Below, one piece after another: positions 43,643-55,328 of a stretch of 64,000 nucleotides of DNA. The notes under the pieces were generated by a model. It was not told the DNA's origin and searched no databases. It worked only from the letters and a program-made list of their open reading frames with translations. Made by a program: the position numbers and the translations under genes. Every line of letters starts with the position of its first letter. Position 1 is the first letter of the stretch. The DNA comes from Paraphoma chrysanthemicola. Its lineage: Eukaryota; Ascomycota; Dothideomycetes; Pleosporales; Phaeosphaeriaceae. The stretch lies in assembly GCA_020744225.1 (NCBI GenBank), contig JAGMWG010000012.1:62001-126000 (forward strand), written 5' to 3'.

Positions 43643-44629
43643 GCAATGTGTTGTGATAATGAGTTGACTCATGCATGTAATAACCGTCTTGTTTTGTGGC
43701 TCAGCTTTATTTTACTACGCGACAGTGGTGGCTACACTCTTGTTGCTCTGGTGTAGGTCTTGCTTCTTCTGGTGGAGGTCTTTGTTCTCGCGACACTAGA
43801 TTGACGGGCGCAATATGCTTCACGCCATCAAAGTAAGATGTATCAAGAACGGCCCAAGGCTCAGATCTTAGATGAAAAATGAATATGTCTGTTGAGCGTA
43901 TCATGATGCCAAATGGCTTGATCTCAATCGTGGTAGGACGCAGTAAGCTGCCCACCATTAGCCCTGCTTCACTTGCCCAAGTCATTAGAGTCTTAAACAA
44001 CATCATTGAGCGTCATAGACGCCTATCCAGACCTATCTCTACTAAATTTCCTGCTTGACCCATATCCCGTGCGTTTCTGGTGCAAAGTAGCACACAACCA
44101 CGAATCCAACAGCCACTAATCCGCGAGAGCGGCGACTACATACTCACAGTACAAGAGTTCGCCTGCATGAGCTGCGTGGGAATAATAGGCGGTGCTGTGT
44201 TTCATTCGTTCGTTGTAAGTATGCTGTTGTGGCAAGGAGTCGTGGCATCCAAAAACGAATTGTGAGCCGAAAGCAAGGATCTTTGCGCGATTGCGAGCGA
44301 AGTGATGCCGACGGCGACTATGGTGATGAGTGGTCGGCAAAAACTTAGATGAGATAAGAAGCTCTAGAAAGAGAACGCGGGACGGCTTCCTTCAGGGCTT
44401 GGAATGTGCTCCGGAAGTTTGAGCCTTGAACAAATTAATCATTAGATTGCCATGACGGCAGAGTAATCTTAGAAACATGACTTGAAAACCATCTCAGTGC
44501 GACAAACATCAGCCGCTACACCCGTATCAACATATGATGAACGAGCACACTGCCAACCCATGCTTCAACTCCAAGCTGTGCATCCAAGTGGAATTCTAAT
44601 ATAAACGCTAGCCTGCCGCATAATTCCAC
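43643..44629. other. Intergenic stretch
   Basis: A minus frame at 43707-44006 (99 residues) is moderately gene-like but has no domain and no supporting neighbours. Otherwise nothing seen. Confidence 0.45.
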
Positions 44630-46242
44630 TCAGCACGTTGCATCTTCACCCACAGAGATCCAACCTTCAACGGGTTGGTAAACCGGCCCATATATATACG
44701 GTCCCTGGCTCTCTGGCCAGATGTAACACTGCCAGAGATCTTCAGTGGGGCTAATCTTGTTCACCACGAAGTTCACACAGTTCAGCTCGATGCACCTGTT
44801 GGCGCAAGCGGCGTAGGTGTCACTAAAGACAAATTCGACACCGCCATAAATGCCCTCGCAGTAGGTGCGGTATTTCTTGGTGCCGTAAGTGATGCATTGG
44901 TTGTTGCCGCTCGGGCAGGGGTTGGTGGTGGGCCCTGGCACTGGTGACAGTGTTGGAGATGGCGAAGGTGATGGGGAGGGAGATGGCTCTGGCTCAGGAG
45001 ACGGCTCAGGGGTCGGTGTTGGTGATGGCTCAGGAGACGGTTCCGGTGTAGGAGATGGCGACGGGCTCGGTGATGGTGATGGCTCTGGCGAAGCCTCCGG
45101 CTCAGGGGATGGTGATGGAGACGGGACTGGAGTTGGCGATGCGGAGCTACTGGCCACTGCAGGTGAACTTGAAGCAACAATGGGGCCATCGCAAGTCGTG
45201 TCGTGGATGGCACCCGTAGACTCGAAAGGGTAAGCGTAGCCTTCGGGGTCTGCGGGGAGATGAGCACCCCAGACGAAGCAGTTCTGGTCACTGGCGAACC
45301 ACATGAAGGACTTGCAGTTTTGAAGAATGCATTCATCAACGCATTGCTGGTATGTGCCAGTCAGTGCGTAAGGTGTGCCGTTGTAGCCAAGGTTACAATG
45401 TAGTCTGTATGACTTGGCTCCATGAGTAAAACACTTGTTGTCACCTCCGACGGCGCAAGGACTCGTATCAATCGGACTTGAAGAGGGTGACGGAGATGGC
45501 GATAGGCTTGGTGATGGTGATGGCGAAGGCGAAGGGGACGCCTCTGGTGACGGAGAAGGCGATGGAGTAGGCGATGCGGAGCTGCTCGACAACACCACTG
45601 ATGAAGACGCTGAGCTTACAATCGAAGAAGAGCTCACGATGGAAGACGAGCTCGATATTGTCGAAGAGCGTATGATGGACGATTGTAGAGAGGAACTCGA
45701 AGACTTGGATGAGCTGACAGGAATGGCACTGCAATCACCGAAGCCGAACTGACAGCCTGAACCGCAGTAGTCGACTGTGCTGCCGCAGTAACTGTACTGG
45801 CTGCAGCAATTGCCCCACTTGGAGCCTTTGCAAGTCTGCTTGTTTCCATTCTTTCCACATCGTGCGTTGGTGGTGACTTTGAGAGTTGACGAAGCTGCAG
45901 AAGAAGAGGTGCGCGTCGACGATGAGGTAACACGTATCAATGTTGAGCTGGGCCTCACACTCGAGGACGAGGACGAAGATACTTTGCAACTGCCATATTT
46001 TGATTGACAGCCAGTTCCGCAGTGATCTATTGTGCTTCCACTAGCTGTTGTTAGACCTAGACAATATGAACGCAATGATAATTTACGAACCAGTACGAGT
46101 ACTGCGAGCAGCAGTTGCCAAAAGTACTGCCTTTGCACGTAAGACCTCCGAATTTAGGTCCGCATCTAGACGACGTGCTGATCTTCTGGGCAGCCGCAAA
46201 GGGCGTCAGAAGGAAGACGAAGGTGATGAGAGACGACCGCAT
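44630..46242 (-). CDS. Secreted chitin-binding protein with PAN/apple-like modules
   Basis: Two exons, 46242-46091 and 46040-44630, with a 50-nt intron inside the first chitin-binding module; 1563 nt, 520 residues. Order: signal peptide (1-18, ending FAAA), hevein-type chitin-binding domain 1 (about 26-70: [19 protein letters not shown]), Ser-rich linker, chitin-binding domain 2 (about 112-156, nearly the same), a long Ser then Ser-Pro linker, a Cys-rich module with [16 protein letters not shown] of PAN/apple or WSC-like type, a second Ser-Pro/Glu-Pro linker, and a second module with [15 protein letters not shown]. Such proteins attach to fungal or arthropod chitin in the wall and can shield it. 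The linkers are coded by simple hexamer-like repeats at 44935-45165 and 45478-45590 and probably vary in length between strains. Confidence 0.88.
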
Positions 46243-46754
46243 GGTGTGAATTGGATGAGCAAAATCAGCGAGAGGACGCAAGCAAAACACTTGCAGGTAG
46301 GGTACAGTCTGGATAATAATGAGCAAGTAACCAGATCAGCATGCCTTTTGTTCTCACGACCGAGATAGAGCCTGGTCTCCTGCGTCTCAAGCACACACAC
46401 GGTCGTGGCCGTTTGACTCGCCCACTTCAAGGCTTGACCCTGCGGCCTAACCACAATCATCGCACTTGAGACCCTTCGCAGCCAGCCACATTGCCAAAGG
46501 CGCTCGCTTATCGATGGAGCATGATCCACAATGTGTCGTGTGTTGCGCATGTGTCGATCAAGTGGACAAATTAGCACCGGTAGCGGGCCGCCGCTAACGC
46601 CATGGGGAGGGTGAGGCTGAAAACCCCTTTTGTCAACCCCCGCATCTAGGCTCGCGAGGCGCGGAATACTTAACGCCAAGAATCGCGCTCCAGGCCAAGA
46701 CTCCACACGAATCTTGGTTTGTTAATGTGTACCGTCCCCTCATTGTTCCCCGAA

Positions 46755-47045
46755 TACACGTTGGGTTGCTCGCCTAGAGGTCTCCCAGCCGCTCTTGTTT
46801 GGTGCTCGAACAGGAAGCACGAGTTGGAGCCCGATCAATTTCCTCTCGATTGAAGAAATGCAGGTTCGGAATCGAGGAGAACTGTTCAAGAAAGAACACA
46901 AACGTGAAATAAATTGGCCATGCGTCGCTTCGCCTAAACATGCATGCCATGCAAAGAACAACCTTGAAAACTATCGTGGTGTCCGCTCAGGTGTATATCA
47001 CACCGTGCACCTGGAACATCAAGACGTCTCGCGAAAACGCTGGGT
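46755..47045 (+). repeat. Tandem duplication, left unit
   Basis: Non-coding unit repeated at 47135-47405. Shared blocks in order: TTGGTG-TCGA-CAGGAAGCACGAG, GAACTGTTC, CGCTTCGCCTAA-CATG, CCGTGCA-CTG and CAAGACTTC/CAAGACGTC. The copies are clearly diverged. No protein signature recognised. Confidence 0.55.
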
Positions 47046-47134
47046 AGCGTTAAGATGGCGCCTCGGCGCGACGCTGCGCACAATACTTGGCTAGAGACGT
47101 GTGCCGTGCCCTCATCATGCTGGCATAGATGCTT

Positions 47135-47405
47135 GCGTAGGTAGAGCCTGCCCCGCGGTCTCCAATCCTCCCTTCTTGGTGTTCGAGCAGGAAGCACGAG
47201 TGCGGATCCAGACCGAACTGTTCTTAATCGAAGCAACACGGTTCGAGGAACAAGAGAATATCAACGACAACATACGGGACGGAAATAGATCGTTGCGCCT
47301 TCGCCTAACCATGCGCAGCGCAAATTAGCGTGGTGGTGCCTGCCAAGGTGCAACCCGTGCATCTGAAGCGCCAAGACTTCAGATATCCTCGTGACAAAAA
47401 ACACA
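47135..47405 (+). repeat. Tandem duplication, right unit
   Basis: Right unit of the duplication, about 380 bp downstream of the left one in the same orientation. Lies upstream of no annotated start, between the chitin-binding gene promoter and the 3' end of the membrane protein gene. Confidence 0.55.
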
Positions 47406-47714
47406 TAAGAAGAAAATCAAGAAGTGTGTTCTGTCCAAATCACTCAGCGGAGGCAGGCACGCCATACCCAAACCATTATCCGAATGTGGAGTTCGATTCA
47501 CCAGCTACAAGGAGGTCTCCCATATCAATAACTTCATGATGCAGCGATTCGCAGCGAAACTTTCTATTCGGGCAAGAAACATTGCATTTTGGGATTCTAT
47601 ACCAACTTTCATCGACTATCAATGCAAAGAACGTACTCACAAGGAAGTCTACGCAAAGCTACCTAGCGTTGAATTGTATAGCAGCATGCCCTCAAGACTG
47701 ATCCCGATGCCATC

Positions 47715-48362
47715 CTACAGTCCCGCATTTGCGTTCATGCCATTAGTCTCATATCCTGCCCGCGGGGTGTAGTGCACCATTGCGGGCTGCTGCGGAGGGC
47801 TGGCAACTCGACGTCCATTCTCCGAGACAAGGCCAAGGAACTCGCGAGACTGGGTCAGCCGGTTATTCTCGGCACTGGTGATTGAGTCCGATTCACGCAT
47901 TTCGATGTTTGCCGTGGTGAGGCTACCTGTCTCCATATCTCTGGCCTTGCCCTTCCTGCCGTGAATTTTCAGGCGTCTACCACAGCACTTGCGGTAAATC
48001 GAGAAGATAATGCATCCAACAAAGCCCACGCCAAGGAAGAGGCCAATAACGATGGCGGCGATAATGCCGTGTGCGAGAGTGTTTTTGTCGTCATTGTGGG
48101 TTTCATTCCATGTATATGAAGGCGTCGGTGCGGGTGTCCAGGGCAAAGCGACTGGCGTCCAAGCTGGGGTGGAAGGCGGATCCCACTGTCGTACCACGAG
48201 TGTAGCGGCAGGGTCAGTTCCAGACATGTCGAATGGCAAGTCAGTTGAGACTGCCACCTCATTGACATTGCTGGGTTTAGTACCTGCAACTGGAGCTGCC
48301 CTAAACCCGATCGCGTACATTGTGACATACACGATCGGGGCCGTCAATATGATCAAGTGCAT
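47715..48362 (-). CDS. Single-pass membrane protein, function unknown
   Basis: A single exon of 215 residues. A hydrophobic leader (residues 1-22), a Pro/Thr/Trp-rich extracellular-type stretch, one strong transmembrane helix (about 98-121), a Cys/Arg-rich juxtamembrane segment (RKCCGRR) and a polar cytoplasmic tail of about 90 residues. The layout (leader, Ser/Thr/Pro ectodomain, one helix, basic tail) is typical of fungal wall-sensor-like or mid2-like proteins, but no WSC domain or other named domain is visible. Confidence 0.65.
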   Translation of the reverse strand: MHLIILTAPIVYVTMYAIGFRAAPVAGTKPSNVNEVAVSTDLPFDMSGTDPAATLVVRQWDPPSTPAWTPVALPWTPAPTPSYTWNETHNDDKNTLAHGIIAAIVIGLFLGVGFVGCIIFSIYRKCCGRRLKIHGRKGKARDMETGSLTTANIEMRESDSITSAENNRLTQSREFLGLVSENGRRVASPPQQPAMVHYTPRAGYETNGMNANAGL

Positions 48363-48896
48363 GTTCTTGGATGCGAGGTATAAGAAGTTTGTGTTTATCG
48401 AGCTGTTTAATCAACGATTGCAGTACGGAAAGATGTTTCGGGAACGAGGGGGTTATTCCTGGTGTAAATTGGCGAGGTGTTTCGGAAGGTTACGAGGTGA
48501 TGCGTGCGCTTGATATCTGTATTATGCTGGGTGGTGTGTGGTATCGTCTGCTGGTCCAATCTTTGTTCGTTTAGGGAAACATTTTCCCACATTCATATAC
48601 TTTTGGTGTCGCGGCAACGGGCCGCATTGTGCGTACATTCCACATGCACGACCCACGTTGTTGTGTAACAATCAGGTTAGTCTTGTCGATATGCGCACTG
48701 TCACCGACGCACAATGGCATACTTTATACAGTCCTCAGAGTGAAGTAATTACATGCGATAGTGGCGTGACTTGATGAGGGGCGAATCTTAGAAGTTTCGA
48801 ATATGGATATGACCCTCAAAGACTGTCACTGAATGGTGTCATAAACTGCCTCCAAAAGCCCACATCAGCGCACTAGCCACGGTTCACTCATTACCT

Positions 48897-50148
48897 TTAA
48901 GGTGTTGACGCCTCTTGTCGTTCATTCGCATACCTGCTTCGCCCCTCCAGTATCTTCCTGCTCTCGTCAAAATCGCCGATTCGGTCTTTCTCTCCTTCCA
49001 GCACGTCCCAAAGCGCCGCTAAAACCGTCCTTTTGCCGGTCCACGCACTTCTTGAATGCATGACAGCGTAGTTGTCCAATAGAACCAGATCACCTCTTTG
49101 CCACTGCACATCGACCTGCATGTCTTCCGCAATGTTAAGCGCCAGCTCCAGGTGAGCCGTGTCGATAGGCGATCCGTCGCCATAGGTTGGAAGCGGATGG
49201 TAGGAGCCATCATCGCCGCGGAAAGGAGGTTGCGTTGCTCCGTGATGGCGGGAGCGGCCGTAAGCTGAGGTGAGGTTGCCGAACCATGTGGTCAAAGTTG
49301 TTGGAAGATGTTTACGTATGACTAGAACGCGTGTAAGTAGGACACTGGCCGTCAAGTTATGTACGAAGCTTACTAGGTACAATGTGCGTGACGCTCAAGC
49401 TTCCATCCTCGTGCCATTCAAACAGATCGCTATGTCTTCGCACTTCCTCTTCAATCTTTGCACGAATCGTCCTTTCATCATCAACCTCGTTAACATGTTG
49501 ACCATAAGCAGCGAACACACTCGCACCAGTAGTCGACGTAACCTGCTCCCGACCATACCGATAGAGGTATCGCACACCTTTTTGAAGCAATTGTTCGAAG
49601 AACTCCGGGGCCTCTTTCTCCAGTCTGTATGCGAGCCCAACACTCGATATGATTGGCGTCGCACCTCCTCTCTCCGGTACATCGAGACACGAGAATGTCA
49701 GCCACGCGGGGTTATGTGTCGACCATCCGTACTCATTGTGTGGCCAGATAGGAAGTTCAGGTGGCCCTTCATTTGCGGTTTTGACGTTCTTGGCTAGAAC
49801 AGTACGAACGGGCGGGCGCCCGACTTCTTCGTGTGCAGCAAAGCCAAAAGCATGAGCAATGCGGCTATAGCTTTCAGCGTCCACGATAGGAAGACCACGG
49901 ATGAGAAGTGCACCGCCGTGCTGTTGCACGATGTCGAATAATTGGCCTGATTGTCCAAAGGCTTCAATATGAGCGACGGCCTCCTCCACAGTAAGCTTCC
50001 AACCTGCTTTATTGTGCAAAGCAAGAGGAAAGACTTTGTCTTCTTTGTAACCAAAGTCCAAGGTATGTTGTTGACCTTCAAAAGTGAAGCCCTCGAAGTA
50101 TGAGAGTAATTCAGCCATCTTGAGGCTGAGCGGATGGTGTTGAGTCAC
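48897..50148 (-). CDS. TauD/TfdA-family 2-oxoglutarate dioxygenase
   Basis: Two exons, 50148-49374 and 49321-48897, with a 52-nt intron joining HIVP to IRKH in phase; 1200 nt, 399 residues. Family features: GGALLIRGLP, the metal-binding W-P-H-N-E-Y segment (His and Glu in HxE form), GGATPI, GDLVLLDNYAVMHSR with the distal His, and the terminal Arg segment. These Fe(II) enzymes hydroxylate small acids such as taurine, sulfonates or trimethyllysine-like substrates. The exact substrate is not readable. A second ATG at 50118 is an alternative start. Its neighbour is a divergent UNC93-type transporter, 0.6 kb away. Confidence 0.87.
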
Positions 50149-50771
50149 TAAAACACCCCTCGGTCTTGTTGGATGGCGATCGCTGGTGTAGAGGTGCTTT
50201 CACAAAGAAGGTCCCGAGGTCGGCATCATTTCCGAACTGTGGGCTGGCCTGATTCACTCTGCAGAATCATAACGAATGAGAGTCGTTGCCACTTGCGACG
50301 ACGTATTCGTGCTACGCATAACCTCGATGCGAACGCGAACGCAATACATGGTTGCGATGATGCGATGCTTGTTGAGTGGGTCTTCGCGTTGAGCTTGTAT
50401 TGAACAAGCATCCAAAAACTACCGCAACGGGTCTGGTACGAAGCACGCTTCCACGCTAATTGAGTCAAGTTGCGCGATAGGCGTACCAACACCCCACTTG
50501 TGTCATCGAAATATTTGTATGGAAGTATGCTTGCGACAGCTTATCCTGCATCGGAATTCCGGCGAGGTGTGTTGTAGTATTGAAGGCCCGGGTATAGGCC
50601 TTGCGTTCTTCAGAAACGCAAAAGCCGAGAAAGCACGCAATGCCGTTGTCGCCAACACTTTGGGTGTGGGCTGATGGCATAAAAGATCTACAATTCCGAC
50701 ATTCTTCCTTACCATTCCCTTGGGTGTCCTGACCAATATTTCCGTTCTTTGGAAATTGTCTACCGCCGACC

Positions 50772-52366
50772 ATGACGGATCTTGTCAAAGAGCCTTCCCA
50801 AGTTGAGGCGCAGCCTTCTTCCGAGACTCCTTCTTTAGAAGAAAGGCCGTATAGCTGGTACCATGGTGTCTTCTTCCAGGCTACCGTGGTCGGTTTCTGT
50901 GCCTTCACTGCACCGGGCTTGTGGAACGCAATGCAGTCGGTCGGAGCAGGAGGCCAACAAACACCATATCTGGTAATGTGCGTGTTCACATAATACCTCC
51001 GTTGCGTAGAAACTGACATGACGTAGGGCTGGAAATGCTATCTTGTTTGCGCTTATGACGTTCACGTGTCTAAGTGGCTCCGTTCTCATCAATCATATTG
51101 GGCTTCGATACACTCTTGCGCTAGGTACGACGGGATATGCTCTTTACTCAGCTGCGTTATATCAGGTAGGATTGACTGGCGCATACCGCTTCTATGGTAC
51201 TGACAGTGGTTGCAGAATAATCGTCACGGGACCGAGTGGTTCATCTATGTTGGATCGGCAGCATGTGGTATTACAGCCGGCTTCTTTTGGGCAGCTGAGG
51301 GTGCGATCATGCTCAGTTATCCGCCGCCGGAGAACCGCGGAAAATATCTCGCATACTGGCTGGCGTATCGGAACAGCGGCGCCATTCTGGGGGGCGCGAT
51401 CAACCTTGCTTTCAACTACAGCGGTAAAAGATTAGGCAAGCTCAACTGGAAAACCTACATTGTGTTTGTCGTGTTACGTAAGTGCACTCTTGGACTTTAG
51501 TATTGATCACACTGACTCGTTTTCTAGAATGTCTTGGTCCTGGTGTGGCGATGCTGCTCTCCACACCGGACAAAGTCCAGCGCAGGAATGGAACGAAGGT
51601 TAAGCACTTCCCGAAAGTCTCCGCCAAGGTCGAGCTGAAGGAGACGAGCAAGCTTGTTCTTCGCAAGGAATTTATCTTCCTGTATGTGCTACAATCTCTA
51701 GTAGTTTTTGCACTTGCTTACAACTGAAGTGTGCCGTACTTTCTCTATGTAACTTGGTCACTCCCGTATATCGGCTCGTATATGTCGTTGTACTTTTCGG
51801 TCCGGTCCCGTGCGCTTGCATCCCTGGTAACGGCCATTGCTCAGGTCATTGCGACAGGCATCATGGGCACTTTTCTGGACTGGAAGCGACTCACACTCAA
51901 TCAACGAGCACGCTTCGGATTCCTTGGCATGATGGTATTGAGCGGTGGCGTATGGATCTGGGCCATCGTCATTCAGCACAAGTATCAGCAACACAAACCA
52001 GCGCTTGATTGGGACGATCGAGCCTTTGGCGAAGGCTGGGCTCTTTACGTTTTCCAGCAGGTAGAGTTCGCCTTGACGTATAATTACGGGTATTGGTTAA
52101 TGGGCTTTTTGGCGAAGAAGCCAGCTGAAGTGGTGAGGTATACTAGTGTTGCGCGAGGAGTCGAAGCAGCCGGGCAATGTGTCGCAAGCGGTATCAGCTC
52201 GACGAAGACCCCATTGATTGTGTCCGCAGGCTTAATCATGGCTTGGTGGGGAATCGCCTTGCCGCTGGGGTTTCTGGTCGTGCGGAAGGTCGGCATTGAG
52301 CATATCGGCGCCGAAGGCTACATACCGGAGGCAAAGCCCACGGAGGCTGAAGACACCCAGCGCTGA
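50772..52366 (+). CDS. UNC93-like MFS transporter
   Basis: Five exons: 50772-50977, 51027-51165, 51216-51477, 51528-51681, 51730-52366; introns 49, 50, 50 and 48 nt; 1398 nt, 465 residues. Family features: GFCAFTAPGLWNAM in helix 1, AGNAILFALM, AAEGAIMLSYPPPENRGKYLAYW, and SLYFSVRSRALAS. An in-frame TGA at 51725 is not a defect: it lies in the last intron (51682-51729, GTATGT...CTGAAG), whose removal gives EFIFLVPYFLY. UNC93-like proteins of fungi are plasma- or endomembrane proteins; substrates are mostly unknown. The divergent TauD-type dioxygenase may share its promoter. Confidence 0.88.
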
Positions 52367-53388
52367 GAGCAGGAGCAAAAATGAAGATGGCTTTACGTTG
52401 CTGCGATATAGTGTAGCGAGATGACGATAAGTTGCTGAAGGAAGCTGATAAAAGTCGCACTCTAATAAAAATTTCCACTATGCGCGGTTGATGCGCTGTC
52501 GCGCAATCTCGATGCCTCCAGAAGTGACCTCTAGCACCGGGTAAGACACCGATGCCGTATCGTTAAGGTCGCAACCATCCTCAGAACAAAATTAGTACCG
52601 CTCTGAGTAGATTGTTCGAGAGCGTGAAGTGATTGTTTTGCCGTGCCTGAAGCCCGATCTCGACCGGCGCGTCGCCGAAGTGCTGGAGCGAAAAGAAGCA
52701 CTGACTGTAAGCTCCCGGACCAATCGAACAAATCGAACCTTCTACATCTTGAGGGTCGCATCGCCTCTCTATTCTACCGCTGGATGCTCCAAGTATTCAT
52801 TCTGAATGATCGTGTTCGCAAGCGCAAGCAACCACGACAATCTTTTCAGCCGCAATGACGTTGAGCTTTAATGTTCCGTGACTTCTACTCTGTCGCTAAG
52901 GCTTAGCCTTGTGCGAATGCTAACAATCTTAAGCTCCTTCTGGTATTAGTCGAATCTAGAGGCGTTCAGATCCTTCTCAAGGATCGTGGTCCTTCATCTG
53001 GAGAAAAAAGAGTACGTTAGTAACCCTTAGAAGTGTGAATGCATATCATACAAGACTACAGCGGATCGCAAGATGGCGCGCCAATATTGCCAAAGGACAA
53101 TGCGATAGCCTCAGTGGTCGACTTGGGCCTGCTTCACGAACAAAATGCCGATGCTGTTGATGAGTGTCTGAGCCACCATCCTGGGGATTCTATGGCGCTC
53201 TCCGAGTGTCGAGCACTCGTTCTGAACGAGGTCAACGCCGACGACGTACAATATGGCATTGGGCTTGTAGACACAGCAGGACTATCATTCAAAGTAGACC
53301 CATCCATTACAACAGACGAGGAACTTTATTGCTCAATGATACATGCCCGAAATACATTCACATAGCAGATTTTGACTGCACCTGAACC
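52367..53388. other. Intergenic stretch with one small open frame
   Basis: A plus frame at 53039-53365 (108 residues, acidic, three Cys, no signal peptide) could be a small gene but has no recognisable domain. Nothing else seen. Confidence 0.4.
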
Positions 53389-54102
53389 TCAACGATACAT
53401 CCGCGCCATTCCCTCTCCCCTCCCAAACCCTCCCGCTATCGGATCAACCACGAGCTCATCCTCCCGACTTTGCTCCAGCACACTATCCGCTATCTCATCC
53501 TTCCGCTCCATCTTCGCAGGTCGAATCGGCGACAACGTAATCTCGACATACTCCTCTGGACTAAAACTCACCGGCCTCTCCAAATCCAGACTGACCTTCG
53601 GCGGCCCAGCGGCATGTCCGTTTTCCATAACACTCGCACCCTCAAACCCCCCATCCCTAACCACCGCAGTCTCAGGCTTCGTCACACTCCCAAACGTTGT
53701 GCGTCCGGGCAATCCCGTAGCGAGTAAACACCGCATGATGATATCCAGCGCTATGACGGTGGGTTGTTTATTTGGTGGAACATACAATTCTCCATACTTT
53801 TCGTACGCGCCTTCGACTTCGCCATCATCAGTGTCCTCGCTAGTATCATCAGTACTATCTTTCTCAGCACTTGTCAACGTAGAAGAGGTTACCGGATTAT
53901 TTTGAAGCCACGCAAGCCAGCCGCGATGGGGTGGTTTCTTTGCGGGAGGAGTGGGAGTGGGATGTGTGCTGGGTGGATTTGAGCGTGAGAATGTGAAAGG
54001 GACGCGGCCGCGGAGGAGGACGAGGGTGATGAAGACTACAACGATGATGGAGCCGGATAGGGAGGCGACGAGGATGTTGGTTTGGATGTGGGATAGGGAC
54101 AT
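53389..54102 (-). CDS. Single-pass membrane protein, function unknown
   Basis: A single exon. From ATG 54102 it has 237 residues: a short N-terminus, a transmembrane helix at about 9-30, then a Pro-rich stretch and a long acidic tail with a conserved-looking core (YVPPNKQPTVIALDIIMRCLLATGLPGRTTFG) and a segment of charged residues at the end. The in-frame ATG at 54129 would add nine residues. No family recognised. It lies immediately outside the left inverted repeat of the NLR segment. Confidence 0.65.
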   Translation of the reverse strand: MSLSHIQTNILVASLSGSIIVVVFITLVLLRGRVPFTFSRSNPPSTHPTPTPPAKKPPHRGWLAWLQNNPVTSSTLTSAEKDSTDDTSEDTDDGEVEGAYEKYGELYVPPNKQPTVIALDIIMRCLLATGLPGRTTFGSVTKPETAVVRDGGFEGASVMENGHAAGPPKVSLDLERPVSFSPEEYVEITLSPIRPAKMERKDEIADSVLEQSREDELVVDPIAGGFGRGEGMARMYR

Positions 54103-54372
54103 TGTGGTTTTTTTTGTGGCGTTGTGCAAGGCTTCGAGTGTTGGAAGGGATCGTGGGAATCTGGTTGGTATGGCGGTTGTTGGTGTGAACTGGTAATGAA
54201 AGGATGGACGGTGGAATGATGAGAGGGGTAGGTAGCGGGTAGGTGTGATAAAGGTTGATGACTTGGAAGAAGTTATTCATTGTCTTTATCCAGTGATTTC
54301 GAGGCACACAGTGTTCATGTATTGCAGTTTTCATTGTACATGGACATGTATCGAAAAGACACAATGTATGTT

Positions 54373-54428
54373 CCCCACTACGTAGCGAGAACTACTCCGT
54401 AACGAGAAAAACCACAGGTACTTAGGCT
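54373..54428 (+). repeat. Terminal inverted repeat, left arm
   Basis: Begins CCCCACTACGTAGCG and continues with a CGAGAAAAACC block also present in the right arm. Weaker similarity goes on for about 20 bp further inward. Confidence 0.75.
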
Positions 54429-54728
54429 TCAAAAAAGCAAAACTCTATGCTACATCTGAACAATCGCACTGTGTCGCTTGGATTACGTGTAGAGGCTCGT
54501 CCTCTACCGCCCAATCGGTTACTGCTCGAAAATCACTAGGTCGTCATCGCCTTCGCGCCTTATTTGTGGAGCGCCTCATTTCGCGACTTAGCTGAACTCC
54601 CCTACTACAGATCGAGCACTCAGCCTGGACGACTTATAGTAATGATGAACTAGTCGTATCTGACCCTCTGACTTTACTATTACGCCTACAGATTATCCTC
54701 AGCCCTATGGCGGCAATGCGAGCGTGGT

Positions 54729-55088
54729 TCATGCAATGTCGCCACCCCGATCGCTACTTTCCAACGAAGCGATCTGAGCGGGCTTATTCTTGAAACAACT
54801 TTCAATATAAACTATATTGAGATAAAGTGTGGCTGAAAGCTTGCCAATCATAGATGGTTGATAGGCATGTGACATAGTCGCCCGAAGTTTCTCATCCATA
54901 TGGAGCCTTGGATCGATGTCTCGCACTTCGAGCCTAGCTAGTACTATCGCCCCTTGCGACGCGAAAAACTCCGTGTGCAGAAAAACAATCTGCTTTTCGA
55001 GCATCGCATGTCTCTGCTCGTAGTAAGCTAAGCTTGTGGCTCCAAGGCCTATGGCTGTGCGCCTGTGCGGACGCTGGAATGTGAGCAC
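54729..55088 (-). CDS. Hypothetical frame inside the inverted-repeat segment
   Basis: 119 codons open on the minus strand, divergent from the NLR. No domain, no signal peptide and no similarity recognised; several moderately hydrophobic helices. It may be chance. Confidence 0.25.
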   Translation of the reverse strand: MLTFQRPHRRTAIGLGATSLAYYEQRHAMLEKQIVFLHTEFFASQGAIVLARLEVRDIDPRLHMDEKLRATMSHAYQPSMIGKLSATLYLNIVYIESCFKNKPAQIASLESSDRGGDIA

Positions 55089-55328
55089 TTCCTACGGTAC
55101 CAAGGCGCCAACAACAAGCTAACCTAATGCAGCTACGCGCTGCCACTAAAATAGATCTTATCCATCTACTACCCCGCAAACGCATCCATCGCCTACCCGG
55201 CCGTCTCTGACCCAGAAATCTTTGCTGTTCTCGGTCAAGATCAAAAGTTAGTAAGTAAGTCGTTTCTTGGTAGCGCTGACAAATTTACTAAAGCCATTCT
55301 GTTGCTGTAGCTATAACCACGGTATACC

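Noticed and set aside
46206..46706. 166-codon minus frame upstream of the chitin-binding gene
   Set aside because: It overlaps the true start and signal peptide in another frame and has no recognisable feature.
51725..51727. Premature TGA in the UNC93-like gene
   Set aside because: The stop lies inside a 48-nt intron (51682-51729); removal gives a continuous family match.
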